A DNA stretch of 64,000 nt, taken from the NCBI GenBank assembly GCA_019671005.1, contig CM033745.1, positions 18,714,921-18,778,920 on the forward strand, read 5' to 3'. The notes under the pieces are model-generated. The model ran no database searches and had not been told where the DNA came from. It saw only the letters and a program-made list of their open reading frames with translations. A program made the translations under genes and the position numbers. The stretch is from Hibiscus mutabilis. Its lineage: Eukaryota > Streptophyta > Magnoliopsida > Malvales > Malvaceae. Positions 48,762 to 62,800 of this stretch are shown here, piece after piece (the stretch's first letter is position 1; the number at the start of each line of letters is the position of its first letter).

Positions 48762-49572
48762 AGGTTAAATCGTCAAAAAATGTTTAAATTATACTTTTTT
48801 CAAGTTAGATATCTGAATTTTATTTCGGACTAAATAAGTGTCTAACGTTTACTTTTATAATCCAAATAAGATTTTCTGTAAACGGCCGTTAAAAAAATTC
48901 TATCATCTAATTATAACATGACACGCGACCTAGTTTTTTATTTATTTAATTTCTGGATTTCTTTAAAAAATCTCATAGTTTTAATTTCTTTCAATCAAAC
49001 CATTAAATCACATCTCCTTCTCCGTTTGGCATCCTCATACGTCAGTGGTTCACCGTTTATTGCCCAAGAATCACGTATCTCACTGTTCGACATCTCCCAC
49101 TCTTTAATTGTCAGTTAGAAACTCAAGCTGCCTCTTTTTTCTTTGTTGTTAGGTGTTTGTCGACAATTCATTTGTCAATTTTTGACGATGGAATGATAGA
49201 AATTTCAGTCGTGGGGGTCTGACGAAGGCAATGGTGGCTGGTGTGGTTGAATCGATGGTCGGATGAGAAATTTTTTGAGATTTAAGTATTTAGGGTTAGG
49301 GTGTGGGGATTTTTTTAGAGAAATTAAAGATTTTTAAGTTTTTCTTCAAATTAAAGATTTTTTTATTTTTAAAAATAAAAATTAATGAAAATAACAGAAA
49401 TAAGCCATGTGTCGCGTTTTTATTGGATAACAGAAAATTTTTAATGTCCGTCACAGAAAAATATTATTTAGATTACGAAATAAAACACTAGGCGCTTAAT
49501 TAGCCCAAAACAAAGTTCAACACCCAACTGAAAAAAGAAAGTATAATTTTGACACTTTTCTAATGGTTAAGC
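48762..49572. mobile_element. Small element with long imperfect inverted ends
   Basis: The left ~140 bases (GGTTAAATCGTCAAAA, AAATTATACTTTTTTCA, ATCCAAATAAGATTTTCTGT) correspond in order to the reverse complement of the right ~180 bases (AAATTATACTTTCTTTTTTC, ATCTAAATAATATTTTTCTG). The middle (48910-49380) is non-coding. Such imperfect foldback elements are common in plant intergenic DNA; the superfamily is not clear. Confidence 0.5.
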
Positions 49573-50536
49573 CTTTTTATTTATTGAAATGTTTTATAAA
49601 ACACTATATAAATTATTTTTATTTCATTTTTATTTCATCAATTTTACGAAGTCAAGTAACATCAAAACTTGTTTAAGTTTCAGCTTTAATTTTAGGCTTA
49701 AATGAAAAATAAATGACCAAAGTATGTCTCTTTAAATTTTAAGTGTCTAAAATATGTTTTTTGCTAAAAATAGATACTTAAAGTTTACATCATTGGAATT
49801 TTAGGTGCATGACCAATAAGGGGTGTTAAAAAATTTTATTAATCAATCAATAGTTGACACATGACACTGATTTGATTTTTTGAAGAAAAAAAAAACTAAA
49901 ATTTTCATTCTTTCAAAAAATCTTAAAATTTTTAATTTTACAAAACAGTCTACAAATCCCTAAAATTTCTCAAACTCAAACCTCAAATCGTCGCTGATCT
50001 CTCTGAAACATACCCCTTTGATCACCGAACTTAGACGACTATTTTCTCTAACACGACAACGCCGAAAACGTCAAACGTTGTGCCAACCGAATGTCGAACG
50101 TTATTTTTTAAATCATTTTAATTTCATTTTAATTTCATTTTAATTTCATCCATTTTTACGAAGTCAAGTCAACTGCAAAATCGGTTAAAGTTTCAGCTTT
50201 AGTTTTAAAACCTTTTTTCTCTAGCGACGATGCTGTTTCCTGTAGCCATTAATTAAAGCAAAAAAACCAGAGTACTGTCTGTTAGCGAAATCCACGAATA
50301 TGGCACTAACTATATATGTTTCTACCGTTATACCTTCTCCACAAGTGGCATACTCCTGCCGACGTGTCTTCCTTCTCTTTCCTCCACGTGTCCCCACCCT
50401 CCACCCCCTTCTCCTCTCTCACTGCTTTCTCCCCACTTATCAATGGCTGTTTTCTCTGATCTCAATTTTTTCTGTTTTTTTTTTCGTTTTATTTATTTAT
50501 TTTCCATTGTTTTCACAGTTGGGGAAGTTACTTCAG
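49573..50536. other. Upstream region of the TOM1-like locus with a spaced direct repeat
   Basis: A ~75 bp word appears at about 49629-49699 and again at 50127-50206 (TTTTACGAAGTCAAGT and AGTTTCAGCTTTA are shared). Between the copies lies AT-rich sequence with another small repeat. Pyrimidine-rich sequence at 50390-50515 precedes the start codon and could be 5' untranslated sequence. No clear TATA box was chosen. Confidence 0.45.
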
Positions 50537-53084
50537 ATGGTGAGAGTAAAGTGTTTTTTTCTAACAGAGAAAACATCATTGTTGAAAGATGTCGTGCGAA
50601 TGCTTGGTTGGTGGGATGAGATTGATAAATCCGAGGAATGGCAGAGATTCATTTTCTATTCATTGTCTGCTTCTTATGCTCTTGTTTCATTTGTTGCTCT
50701 GGTAATTTCATGCATTCCCATGTCTTTCAATGGGATTTGAATGAAACAAAATGTGGATCAGATGAAAATATGAATGATGTTTTTTTTTGTAAAGCTTGAA
50801 TCTTTTATGTGTTTGTCTGCAATTGAAATCTCATATATTCGTGTGATGTTGGTGTTATTTTTCGATATCATAATCGTGTCGTGTTTACCAGTGTTATGAA
50901 TTTATATAGATTTTGATAGGTCTATGTATTCACAATGTGTTCGATAATATGCTAATGAGATTCATGTAAATCCCAACACTGCTAAATTTCACTGCAACTT
51001 GTAATGTTATCTGATATTTTCCAAAATCATGAGCATACGATGCAAGATTATGCTTTCTAATGTCAGTAATGCTTCGATTTTTAGGTACAATTATGCCGGA
51101 TTCAACTGTGAGTGCCAGAGTACGGGTGGACGACACAAAAGGTTTTCCATTTGATGAACTTTGTTGTTAATGGATGTAAGAGTGTTGTATTAAATCTCTC
51201 ATAGTTCTTCAACTAGCTGTTTTATAACTTTGCTAAGAAAATTGTTGTATTGCGTTCTAACAGTGAGGGCTGTTCTTTTCTGTTTCTACAAGACCGTGTT
51301 TCTCACTAAATCCAAGGTATGTGCTGTTGTTTAGCGTTGATGCTCCGGATTTTATTTCTTACTTCTAGTGAATGAGCATTTGATAGCATGGTCATGTGAT
51401 CTTTAGTGTTTCATAACAATGGCTACCGTGTTATGTCTAAAAGTCTGTATTGTTTAAATTCCGATTCCGGTATTCGGAAATGAGTAGAGGGTTTGATTAT
51501 CCCTGGAAATAGTTTTCATGTTATCAATATCTTCTTAGTTCAGCTTCACCGCTTTAATTTATAACATCAATCCATATACAGGCACTTGAAATGGTGCTTC
51601 TGGATCTTCCTAATCTTCTGTTTTTTTCAACATATATGTTGCTTGTTCTTTTCTAGGCCGAGATATATTACCAGGTAGACAACTATCCTTTCCTACGTCG
51701 TCATTTTGCATAATTTAATCACGATGCTGAATCGATTCGCACGGATTGTTCTTATTGTTTCGTAGGCAAGAAGTCTTCCCATTAATAAACTTAGACCTGC
51801 ATACTATAGCATCAACGGATTAATATACTTTGCTCAGGTAAAAGAACAATGTAATTGCACATCATCTAGAATGGTGGTTTTTCGGATTTCACAATGCATC
51901 TAAAGAAGCCTATTTGTTTCTTATGCTAAAAGGCATGCATATGGATTTCTGTACGATTAAGTAAAAGCCCGATTGCAATCAAATTCGCTAGAGTCTTCAT
52001 TTCAAGTAAGTTTTTCTACTTTAAATCTGATTTGAATTCACATTTCAATGCCACAACGTATTTTGAATATCCATTTTTACAAAGTTAAGGATTGAATAGA
52101 TTCCGAAGAAGTAAACAGGCTTATTTTGGGTGAGTTGAAAAACTGATGCATTGGTGTATTTCTTTGCATTTTGCAGTTGTTTCGCTTTGTGCTGCATCCG
52201 GGTTCATTCTATATGGTGGGAGGTAAGAGTCGATATCAAGACTCTGACAGAATTTAGTTTCCTTTCCTTCTCTATTCACTGTTCCGTTGTTTACATTCTT
52301 AGGTTGTTCTTCATGTTGAAACGCTTCCCTATCGAATCCAGAGGTCGTCAGAAAAAGCTGTTTGAGGTTTGTTTACTTGTAATTGTAAAGACTTTCGATA
52401 CCCTTTCAATTGTTTATCTGTCATTCGATGTGGTTTTTCGACCTTATTTCCATGGCAGGTTGGCTTCGTAACAGGGATATGCTGTGCATGTTTCATGCTA
52501 AGATGCCTCATTGTGAGCTATGTTGGATCGAGAATAAAATTGTAAAAATACTAAATAAACTTCTTTATACATAACAAAAGATTGCTTCCATCGGTTTCAC
52601 TTTGCAGGTCATGGTCTCGGCCTTTGACGAGGATGCCGATATCGATGTTCTGTACCATCCCCTCCTAAATCTTATCTACTACATGGTACATTTGATTTCT
52701 GGAGTGTGCTACTCATTCATTCACGCTATCCAATTAGGTCGAACTTGGGTCATGTTCCATCGGTTTGTTTCCTTAAGACGTAATCTAGTTCAATGCATTA
52801 TGAATATCGTCCCGACATGATTGTTTCCTAGAGGTTTTTTTGTGTGATGATAGCTAAAGGGCATAATCTTAAAGATGATCGTAAACAACAAAGCTGATGG
52901 TCTTTGACAAACACTTCAGGTTAATAGTTATCGTATCGATGTTGTAATATACCATTTTCTAACGGGTTTTGTGTTGATTCTTTTTTGACAGTTGGTAGAG
53001 ATCCTTCCGTCAGCTTTGGCGTTGTTTATACTTCGGAAATTGCCTCCGAGGCGAGTTTCCGATCAGTACCACCCCATCAAATGA
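50537..53084 (+). pseudogene. TOM1: TOM1/TOM3-family seven-pass membrane protein gene with two premature stops
   Basis: Eleven exons can be placed with GT-AG borders and consistent phase: 50537-50701, 51085-51175, 51264-51316, 51582-51674, 51766-51837, 51933-52005, 52177-52222, 52303-52366, 52459-52512, 52608-52685 and 52992-53084. Together they make 293 codons plus stop, the usual family length. Family blocks include WWDEIDKSEEWQRFIFYSL, VPEYGWTTQKVFHLMNFVVN, LLDLPNLLFFSTYMLLVLF, AEIYYQ/ARSLPINKLRPAYYSING, GFILYGGR/LFFMLKRFPIESRGR, SAFDEDADIDVLYHPLLNLI and ILPSALALFILRKLPPRR with final DQYHPIK. TOM1/TOM3 proteins are tonoplast multi-pass proteins; in Arabidopsis they support tobamovirus RNA replication. 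TGA at 51109 replaces the Arg before VPEYGW and TAG at 51654 replaces the Trp after LVLF. Exons 3 and 6 are diverged. The start codon is the first in-frame ATG near WWDE and is less certain. Confidence 0.85.
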
Positions 53085-53847
53085 AGAGTTGAATGCATTT
53101 GTACCCCAGGAATCCACTTCATTAATGAGCACAAAAAAGAAAAGAAATCCATTTCATTAACTACGCAGGTAATAGCATTTAGGTAGACTTGTGTGTATTC
53201 TTCCGGGAGCAAATCATTTTTTGTTGAGTTCAATAAATGATAGGTCCAAGATGCCGATAAACCGAGTTAAACCGAGTTTAGATTTGAATTGTTCGCAATA
53301 AATTCCACATTAGGATCAAAATAGAAAAGTCTAGATGACTGAGTTGGTTAAGTGATTATAAATAACACTAAAAGCTGGATAAGAGATTAAACTGACTAAA
53401 TTTTTTAATATCAAATAAATAATTCATAAAGAAATATTTTCAACTTAAATACTATTGTTTTATAAAATAATAATGAGATTTGAACAGAGTAAGCACACAA
53501 AGGGAATCAATATGTTCATAATTAAACTCTAAAATTTCACACATAATCCTTCCTCTCAACAGATATTACAACTAAATCTTCCCAGTAAACACTCGAATTG
53601 CAAGCTGGAATCAATAAATAGTACACTCTAACCCTTGAGTTAACGAATTTATGGGGGGATTAAAAACACTATTTTAACCTGAATAAAAAATGTAAAACAG
53701 ATGTTCCATGCTACCTAGAAACAAACCGAGTATTAGTACGTTAGATGCTACATTTACGACAAGTTAAAACCCTTCATACTGCTGCAACAAAGATGGCGTA
53801 CCAGTTTATGTACAGGTTGGATATGACAGGGCAAGGTTTGAAGGAGC
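53085..53847. other. Convergent intergenic region
   Basis: 763 bases lie between the stop codons of the TOM1-like gene (plus) and CAMTA (minus), so both 3' untranslated regions must lie here. AATAAA-like words are present on both strands. No further gene is seen. Confidence 0.6.
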
Positions 53848-56800
53848 TTAATCAAATGCAATAGACATGAAAGTTTCATCATCCAAAAGAGAGTCTATAT
53901 TGATAAAGTCTTCATCCCCGTCCCCTTCACCATCACCCACTTCTTCTGTACTGCTCAGTACCATATTGCAAGCCTGTAGGAAAATATCTCAAAATGATCA
54001 GTGTTTTGATAAAAATATTGAGGTAAAAAGACTGTTGAATGCGGATTTGTTGGAACTGTGCAAAAAAACACGTTTTCACATTCAAAATTATGGCATACAA
54101 TCTCAAGAATTCAGAATCGGTCTTATGAGACTTGCAATGATCTTAGTAATCAACGGAAAGATAGCTCAGACCGTTTGACCTTGAGTAATAGAAAGGTCTC
54201 AGAACAATCAAAGAAGACCTTAACCAGATTATAGTTGGCCTTGGCCAGTTAACATCCAGATGAAGCAACAACGAATGACAGAAACTAGGCAAGTTCAAGG
54301 TGCAAAGACACAATCTCGGACAGATTTAAGTTATCATGGGTAACTAACTAACATCATTGATGCCTGCTGAATTGTAATAGAAATCTACGTAAAAGAAAAC
54401 AACACATACCTTGTTTTCACGAATCCCTTGAACCAACGTCAGCAGCCTTCGATATTGACCTCGTCCTTCAGGATTCTGTGCCATGGACTTTACCCTAGTA
54501 AGTGCCTTCTGCAGCCTTTCCTCGGTTTGTTTTCTTCCCTCCTTGAGAAAATCATAATCATCCTCTTTCGAGGGCGTGCACTGTGGGTCAGGTTCCTTAG
54601 TAATTGCATCCCGTCGAAATCCTCGCAGGCCACTCCCTTTACGTCTCCACCGTAAAATAACTTTCTCCAGAATTCCCACCGACCAGATGATTGTTCTATA
54701 CTGTTTCCTCACCTGGTGTCCTCTAACATGGGCCTTCACATCATAAAATTTCAAATCATTATTCAAATTCAGGATTTTAAAGTTTAGAGGTAAATAATAC
54801 ATTAACAAATCCTTAAGCTAACAATTTTAATCTTTCATCATAAGATGATCAATTCACTTTTCCCATTCATATAAGTAAATACACGACATATAATACTACC
54901 AAAAAAATACACAGCACATAGTAAACATTAATACAATTAAATGAAAACGGTAAAAGTCATGGCAGTAGCAGTCAGCAAAAATGAAATGGTCAAAACCCCT
55001 AAATATGAGAGACCCTAATCCCTTTTTATGTTATTTTCTCTTAAAGAATTGTAAAGTCATAATTGTCAAAAAACTGCCTATGAAACACCTCATACATCAA
55101 AATACTGTTGCTTAAGATTTCCAAACACGGGATAACACACGATTCACCATAAAACAAACACATACAAACAGATTATGAAGTAACCCTTTTACAAAAAAAA
55201 AAGGCCAGAGAAGAGAAAGGAAAAGATAAACCAAGAAACTAAGACATCAGCAAAGACAAAAGCAGCAATGAACCTGGATTTTGACAATTCTTTGCCGGAT
55301 CAATAAGAATTCTCTTCTTTTCTTCCAACCACGAAACTTCTTCTGAATTTGCGTTGCAGCAGCATGGGCCACACGATCAATTTGCAATGGCCTGCGTGCT
55401 TTAGCAGTTAGAAGCGAGGCATGCTCATCTGACACACCATCACCAGACTCACTCAACTGTTTCCACTGGAAGGACTGTATCCTGAACATTTGATGTATAC
55501 GATGGGCAGCTTGTGTAGCATTGCATACAGCAGTAATTGAGTCTTTAAGTGATAGGTCTTGTACATCACTATCATATACTGGAGTTGCCGTTCGCTCTGA
55601 AACTATTTGTACAGCTTCTTTTTTATCATTCATTGTAAGAGAAGAAAGGAAACTAGTCAAAGAAGATTCTGCAAGGAAACCCGAAATTCCTTTGTGTCCA
55701 TTGCCAGAAGCCAAGTCTGCCGGAGTTCTTCCCAAAGGAAATTCTGGAGTAGGGTCTGTGGGAGCTCCTGGTGCTGCTCCCAGGGACACTAGAATAGCAA
55801 CTGTTTGCTCTCTGAATTTTACAAACAAAGATTCAGAAGGATAACAAAAGTATTCAAGTTTTTCTTCTAATAGAGCATTTACTATATGAAAAGCCAAGAA
55901 ATTAATACATTCATTTACACCTAGGATGTTGCCAAATGATTTCATAACCACAATGCATATTTAAATTACTGCCAGTTTGGTGAGAATTTTTCAGATTATA
56001 AATTGAAAACTCTAGGCGCATATAACAGAAACAAGTTTAGAGGTCCTTGCCTGCCACAGAAAGCAGCCCAGTGCAGCGCAGTCCATCCATTTGCATCACG
56101 GAAATTTATACTAACTCCAGCAGTAACAGTAGGCTTCATTGCCCAATCATAACCAAGTGCAGCCGCGAAGTGTAGTACACCTTGACCCTTCTCATCTAAT
56201 ACATTCGGCCCTTTACCATCTTCCATTATTTTGTGAAGAAGCCAAGAGTACAACTTCTCTTTCATCAATTTCTGAAGGAGGCACTCCTTTTCTCCATGTC
56301 GAGACAAATCCTTTTCAGAGGGATCGGCAAACAGGTGGCATTCATCTTCCTCTTTCATTGATATAATTTTAGTAATCAAGTCTCGCTTCTCCCCAACACC
56401 TTCAGAGTGATGATTAGTATGACTGAAAGATTGCAAAGAAAGTAACCTCTGAAATCGCATCAGCATTTCTCTTGAAGCAACATCATAGATATCTGAAATA
56501 TTTATATCTTTGGTGAATCCTGCACGGTAGTCAAATTCTCGGACTTCGCTACAAGCTAACCTGTTGGAACATGTAATATAAAAAGGGACTTTCCCAACAC
56601 TGTGAGGTGGAGCATGGCAGGAAAGAATACCATCTGCAATAACTACTGCTGGAACCTCCACTTCCCCAAACATGCATGACCAGTTATATTTTGCTACTTC
56701 CTCTTGAATCCTCAAATATGTTCCAATAATCAACACCTGTTTCATTATGCAAAAAAATAAGGGGGGAAATCCATTTTTAACTAAGTTGGGCATCTATCAG

Positions 56801-59800
56801 ATAAGAATGGACATCACAAGATTTTAAAAAACCAAAAGCTAACTATAAATTTAAAGGGAGGGGTTGAATGACATATAACGATACTTCATAGCAGGGACAA
56901 TAATGGGCTTGTGTGATATATGTACATATATATGTCTGTGTAACAATTAAATCTAAGAAAAAGAGAGTAAAACATTAGCAAATGAAACCACCAAGAACTT
57001 TAAACAGTTGGCATGCTAGGGCATACACGCCTCAAAGTACCAGAAAAAGTAACACGAAGAATAAAGTTGAAGAATGCACAAGTAATGAAAACATGAGAAT
57101 TTATCAACTTTTAAATAAGAAAGAAGGTGAGGAAAAGGCCAAGAGAATAAGCAAGTAGTTAACTAAAATCTTCGTTATGCTAATTGCCGCAGAAACTTCT
57201 TTACAAATTTAACAAAAGCTTTAATACCTCAGTTTCTAAGTCTATGTAAGCCCACTTTGGCGAAAAATCAACAATGCTGAAGAGTTGGTCGTGAGAGAGA
57301 GAGGGGCTCAAAGAAGCATCATCAGAAACATTTCCACACTCAACAGCACTCCAGGCAATACCAGATGAGGATTGCATCTGCAGATCATCTACTTCTCCAA
57401 GTTCTTTAGTAACCCATTGTGAAAAACTGTCAACTTTCTTCAAGCCTTCTTCTCCATCAAGTAACGATTTTTTCAAAGAAAAAGCATAGTTGACATTTCC
57501 ATCCAAACGCATATCGTTCTCAGGATATGTTCTCATGAAAGAATTAGAATCTGCATTGATACTCTGTATTTGATGGTTTTTATGCAGAGGCCGATCATTT
57601 AAATCATGTCCGGAAAATTCCTCAAGAGCATTTAGTAAATGAAAAGCATGAACATTCTGCTCAAATAACCTAGTATCATATGGCAAATCAAAATTCGCTG
57701 ATGGGTCCATTGGCCATTGGGGCAACTCTAAGACATTGTCAGCCAAAGAAATCTGAAAATGTACTTGAATTAGAACATCCATATATCATGAATTTGATAA
57801 AAGGATCCAACAAGTCTAAACATCAAAACTACTGAGAGACAACAAATATGCGAAGAGAAGTTTCATTAAAAATTGGATATTTTGTGACTTACACTCTATT
57901 ACTTGTAATCAATCCTTTAGGCATTACACATCAGTAAAAAAAAACTCAAAACGACAGTTTACTATAACCATCTAAATTTCATTCAGCTCTGACACGACTC
58001 AACACTGTTCGCTCAATAAAGGAAAGTGAAAAGAATACCAATTTCTAGCAATAAACCAAAATTAGATAAACACTTAGCATTAAAAAATTATACCAAGAAA
58101 CCGTTTACGTTAAAAAATTATGCATTTATCTTCAAACAATTATACATAATATGATAGATAATACACAGAAGAAAAAATATTACAAATAGTATACTTTAAG
58201 TGTAAATATCAGTTTTTAAGGTTCAATCTCAAAATTATGAACGTGACATAGAAACTAAATGATCTATACCTAAGATGCAAAATGCAACTACCAAGAATAC
58301 CTGCAAATGTGGTTGTGTTGGCAAAGGATTTCCAAACTCCCCGCCAGCACTCTCAACAGCTAATAGCTTGCCTTTCATCATTGTTTCTTGTTGCAGGCTA
58401 ACGCTAATAGCATCAGGTTGAGTAGAAGTCGATGAAGCATTAGAAGATGCACCGGTATATACAGGCATATATTGCTCCAAGCCCTGTTCCCAAGATGTCA
58501 AATCATGTGTTCTTTGAGCTCCGGTCATACGAGAGCCATAATTAATATCCCCAGGTCTATCTCCATGAAGATGTGAAACATCATTTGTTCCAGGAATAGA
58601 TGATTGGCCTTCATAATCATATTGTAAGAGTTTCAAGTTTCCATCACCCTCAAATGCAAAGTCGTGCACAAATTTTGATGCATAAAGCAATTAATAGAAA
58701 TGAGCTGATACAAAAACAAAATTATAAAACAACAACGCTTACCTTGAAAGGGATGTGGAGAATAATGATTCAAAAAGTTAGGATCCAACTTGTTCATCAA
58801 ATTAGCATTTCCTATTTGGGGAGATGTATGGAATCTAGAACTTGCTTGGTGACTATCCTCTGCATGATATCTCATATAAGTTGCATTGAAATTTGTATGC
58901 AGAATGAGAGAGGAAAGATGGAAACTTAATAACATTACACTATATTGGCAGAAGGATGTGAATAGGACAGAGAACGGGTAAAGAAAAATACCAGAATCAA
59001 CATCTTCACATAAGGATGTTAAGCTGGTTATTGAACTTGCTGAATTTGCATGTGCAGAAGGTTCCTTTTTATGAGTTACAGAATAGCTCGAAGTCAACGG
59101 ACTGCTTGTTTGGGAATTTGATACATCAATGGTCTCTCTTATGCCTCCGATTGTTCTACTACCCTAAAGGAAAAGAAACCAATAAGGTTGTAGGATAATA
59201 CGGCTTGTATATTATGTAAAAGACTTGTAAATTATGTAAAAGACTAAGAGTTAATTGTTAGTAGGATTAGAAGTCTTTTATTATTAGGATTCCTAGTTAG
59301 AAATAAATTCTTAAGGACTCTATAAAGGAGTTCTATGTTGTAACCCGTTCTATGTTGAATAACAGAACACTCTTTCTTCTGTTTTCACTACTTTCTACAT
59401 GGTATCAGCTTGAGTTTCAATCTTTTAAATAAAAACCCTAGTCGATGGCCACCTCTTCTTCTTATAATTCTTCTACTGAAATCACTTCTTCACCAGAGAT
59501 TATTTCTGGTTCTGACGATCTCAATGACTCTTCCAGTCTTATTATTACCTGTCATAGATTGAATGGAAATAATTATTTGGAATGGTCTCAATCTGTCGAG
59601 ATTTTTATCTCAGGGCGAGGCAAATTGGGCTATCTCACAGGGGAGGTTGACAAGCATGCGGCTACTGCTGCTGGATATGCCAAATGGATGCAGGAAAATA
59701 GCCGTGTGATGTCTTGGTTGCTCAATTATATGGCTCCCAGTGTAGGCAGAAATTTTCTCCTTTACCAAACGGCGGCTGAAATCTGGAGTGTTGTCCAAGA

Positions 59801-62800
59801 AACCTATTCCAGTACAGATAATATCTCGGAGTTGTATGGGATTGAAGGTCAGGCATCGGTTCTCAAACAAGAAGGAATGTCAGTCACCCTATACTATAAT
59901 ACCCTCAATGCCCTTTGGCAGCAAATAGACCGTTATGAGCAAATAGACCTTTTTGAGTAAAGAGTTAGATGCAGTTCGTAGTAGAATTCTTGGCAGCTCC
60001 CCTCTTCCTTCGATTAGAGAAGTTTTTTCTGCAGTTAAGGAGGAGGAGAACAGGCGCACAGTGATGCTTCCTGAATCTTCTTCCCATGAAGGATCTGCTC
60101 TTCTCACTCAGACAACTTCTACTAAAAAAGGTTGGCCCTGGAAGCTTCATGGCAAACCAATCGATTGGAAGCCAAGGTCTTCTAGAGATGCACAGTCTCA
60201 TTTAGCTTCTGTCTCTAGTGTTACAAGTTTCACTAAGGAACAGATTGAAGATCTTCAGAAATTGTTTGGGAAATTTGCATGCCATGGTGAGGCAAATCTG
60301 GCCATGAAAGAAACCGAAGGTACCTCCTTCCCTACAGCCCTTTTATCTGCACAACTTACTCCAACTTGGATCATCGACTCTGGGGCGTCTGACCATATGA
60401 CTGGTAACAGGGAGTTGTTCCTTAAATACTCAGCATCTTCTTCTGGTAGATCTATTAAAACTGCTGATGGCTCCCTTTCTCAAATTCAAGGTTGTGGTTC
60501 TATTAGTATTAATGAAAATCTGTTGCTCCATGATGTCTTATTTGTCCCAAATCTTGCCTGCAATCTTATATCTGTTAGCAAGCTTTCAACAGATTTAAAA
60601 TGTTCCACAACTTTTAATGCTTCTGGTTGTGTTTTGCAGGCAATGGACTCGAAGACAATGATTGGCAATGCTAGTTTGCACAATGGTCTCTATGTTCTTC
60701 ATGACACTCCACCCTCTTCTACCTCTCAGTCTCCTTGTTCATTTACCGCTTTAGGACAAAATGATAATGTTTTATTGTGGCATTTTAGGTTAGGTCATCT
60801 TAGTTTTCAATATCTTGTAAAATTGTACCCTTCTTTATTCATCAATAAAAAGCCAAGTTTATTTAAATGCCATATATGCCCTCTTGCTAAACAAACCAAA
60901 GCATCCTACTGGCCATCTACTTATAAACCATCTCACCCTTTTTCTTTGATCCATAATGATATTTGGGGCCCTTCTAGAGTGAAGAATGCTGATGGTTGTA
61001 AATGGTTTATTACTTTTATTGATGATCATAGTAGGACTACTTGGACTTATTTGATGAAAGAAAAGTCTGAAACGGAAAGCATTTTTGAGAGATTTTACAC
61101 CATGGTTTTTACCCAATTCCATACTAAAATCCAACTGTTTAAATCTGACAATGGTAGTGAATTTTTTGCTAGGTCTTTGGGTGATTCTTTTCGAAAAAAG
61201 AGTATAGTTCAGATTAGTTCTTGTGTTGATACTCCACAACAGAATGGAGTTGCAGAGAGGAAAAACTGACACCTTCTTGAAGTCACTCGATCCCTTTTAT
61301 TTACCAGTAATGTTCCTAAGTACTTGTGGGGAGAAGCTTTGTTAACTGCCACATATTTAATCAATCGCATGCCCAGTAAGGTTTTGAAATTTCAAACCCC
61401 TCAATCAATTTTCTTGAAAAGTTATCCCCACTTTAAGCCTCTTTCTTGTACTAATCCTTCTAAGATTTTTGGTTGTACAGTTTTTATTCATAATTCAGCC
61501 ACTAATAGGTCCAAGTTAGATCCTAGATCTGTAAAGTGTGTGTTGGTAGGGTATTCTTTACTTAAGAAGGGCTATAAATGCTATCACCCCCATCTCGAAA
61601 TTTTTTTGTTACTATGGATCTTACCTTTTTTGAACAGGACCCTTACTTTACTAAGGCTGCAATTCAGGGGGAGACTTGGGATGATTTTCAGCCTTTTTAC
61701 CAACACCAAGTAACTTCTCCTAGTTTTTCTATACCTCCAGACTTTTCATTCACTCACTCCACAAATCCACCCTTGTTGCCTACAACACCTTAAGATTTCT
61801 CACCTATATCTTCTTTACCAATCCCTTCACAAACACCAGCAACTTCTCAAGATCCTTCCAAAACACCTACTCCTCCCAAACAACTTTTGACCTATACAAG
61901 GAGAAAGAAAACCATACCCGAGTCCATCTTGCAATCTGACACTTGCCGAGAATTGAATTTGAGTCCAATTGCCAATATGGAAGATGAAGGAAATTTGATC
62001 AGTGAGTTTACTACTCCTAATCTTGATGATTTTCCTATTGCTATTAGAAAAGGAGTTAGACAGTGCACTAAACATCCTATCCAGAAATTTGCTGCTAACA
62101 GTTCTTTGATGCCATCTTTTAAAGCTTTACAGCAAGTTTAGATGGAAAAGAAATCCCTACAACTGTTGATGAGGCACTAAAGCATCCTAAGTGGAGAAGG
62201 GTTGTTGAAGAAGAGATCAGTGCACTTGAGAAAATGGCACCTGGAGAATAATAGATCTTCCCCAAGGTAAAAAACCTGTCGGTTGTAAATGGGTTTTTTC
62301 TGTGAAATATAACTCTGATGGCAGTGTGCAAAGATATAAAGCAAGGCTCGTGGCTAAAGGGTATACACAGACCTATAGGATTTCTTAATGGGAAGTTAGA
62401 GGAGGAAGTTTATATGAAGGTCCCACCTGGTCTGAAATCAGTTGAAGGAAATCAGAAAGTTCGTAAGCTCAACGGGTCACTTTATGGTCTAAAGCAGTCC
62501 CCTCGAGCTTGGTTTGACAGGTTTACTAAGGTTATTCTAAAGAATGGCTATAGGCAGTCACTAGCCGATCACACACTCTTCATTAAGGTAACTTCGAAAA
62601 ATAAAAGGGTTATCTTGGTTGTTTATGTGGATGATATAATCTTGACAGGGGATGATGATGAAGAAATTAGCTGCTTGAAGAATCTTCTGAATAGAGAGTT
62701 CGAAACAAAGGACTTAGGGAAGCTTAAATACTTTCTGGGCATGGAGGTTGCAAGGTCAAGTAAGGGGCTGGTGATTAATCAAAGGAAGTATGTCCTTGAT

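Noticed and set aside
52686..52820. Alternative C-terminus read straight through the last TOM1-like intron
   Set aside because: The open frame there is intronic; the next exon at 52992 restores the conserved ILPSALALFILRKLPPRR end with correct phase and AG acceptor.
58633..58735. CAMTA exon extension (HDFAFEGDGNLKLL) from the long open frame
   Set aside because: Using it would put a stop in frame after the preceding exon; the acceptor at 58608 keeps phase and gives FQGQSSIPG.
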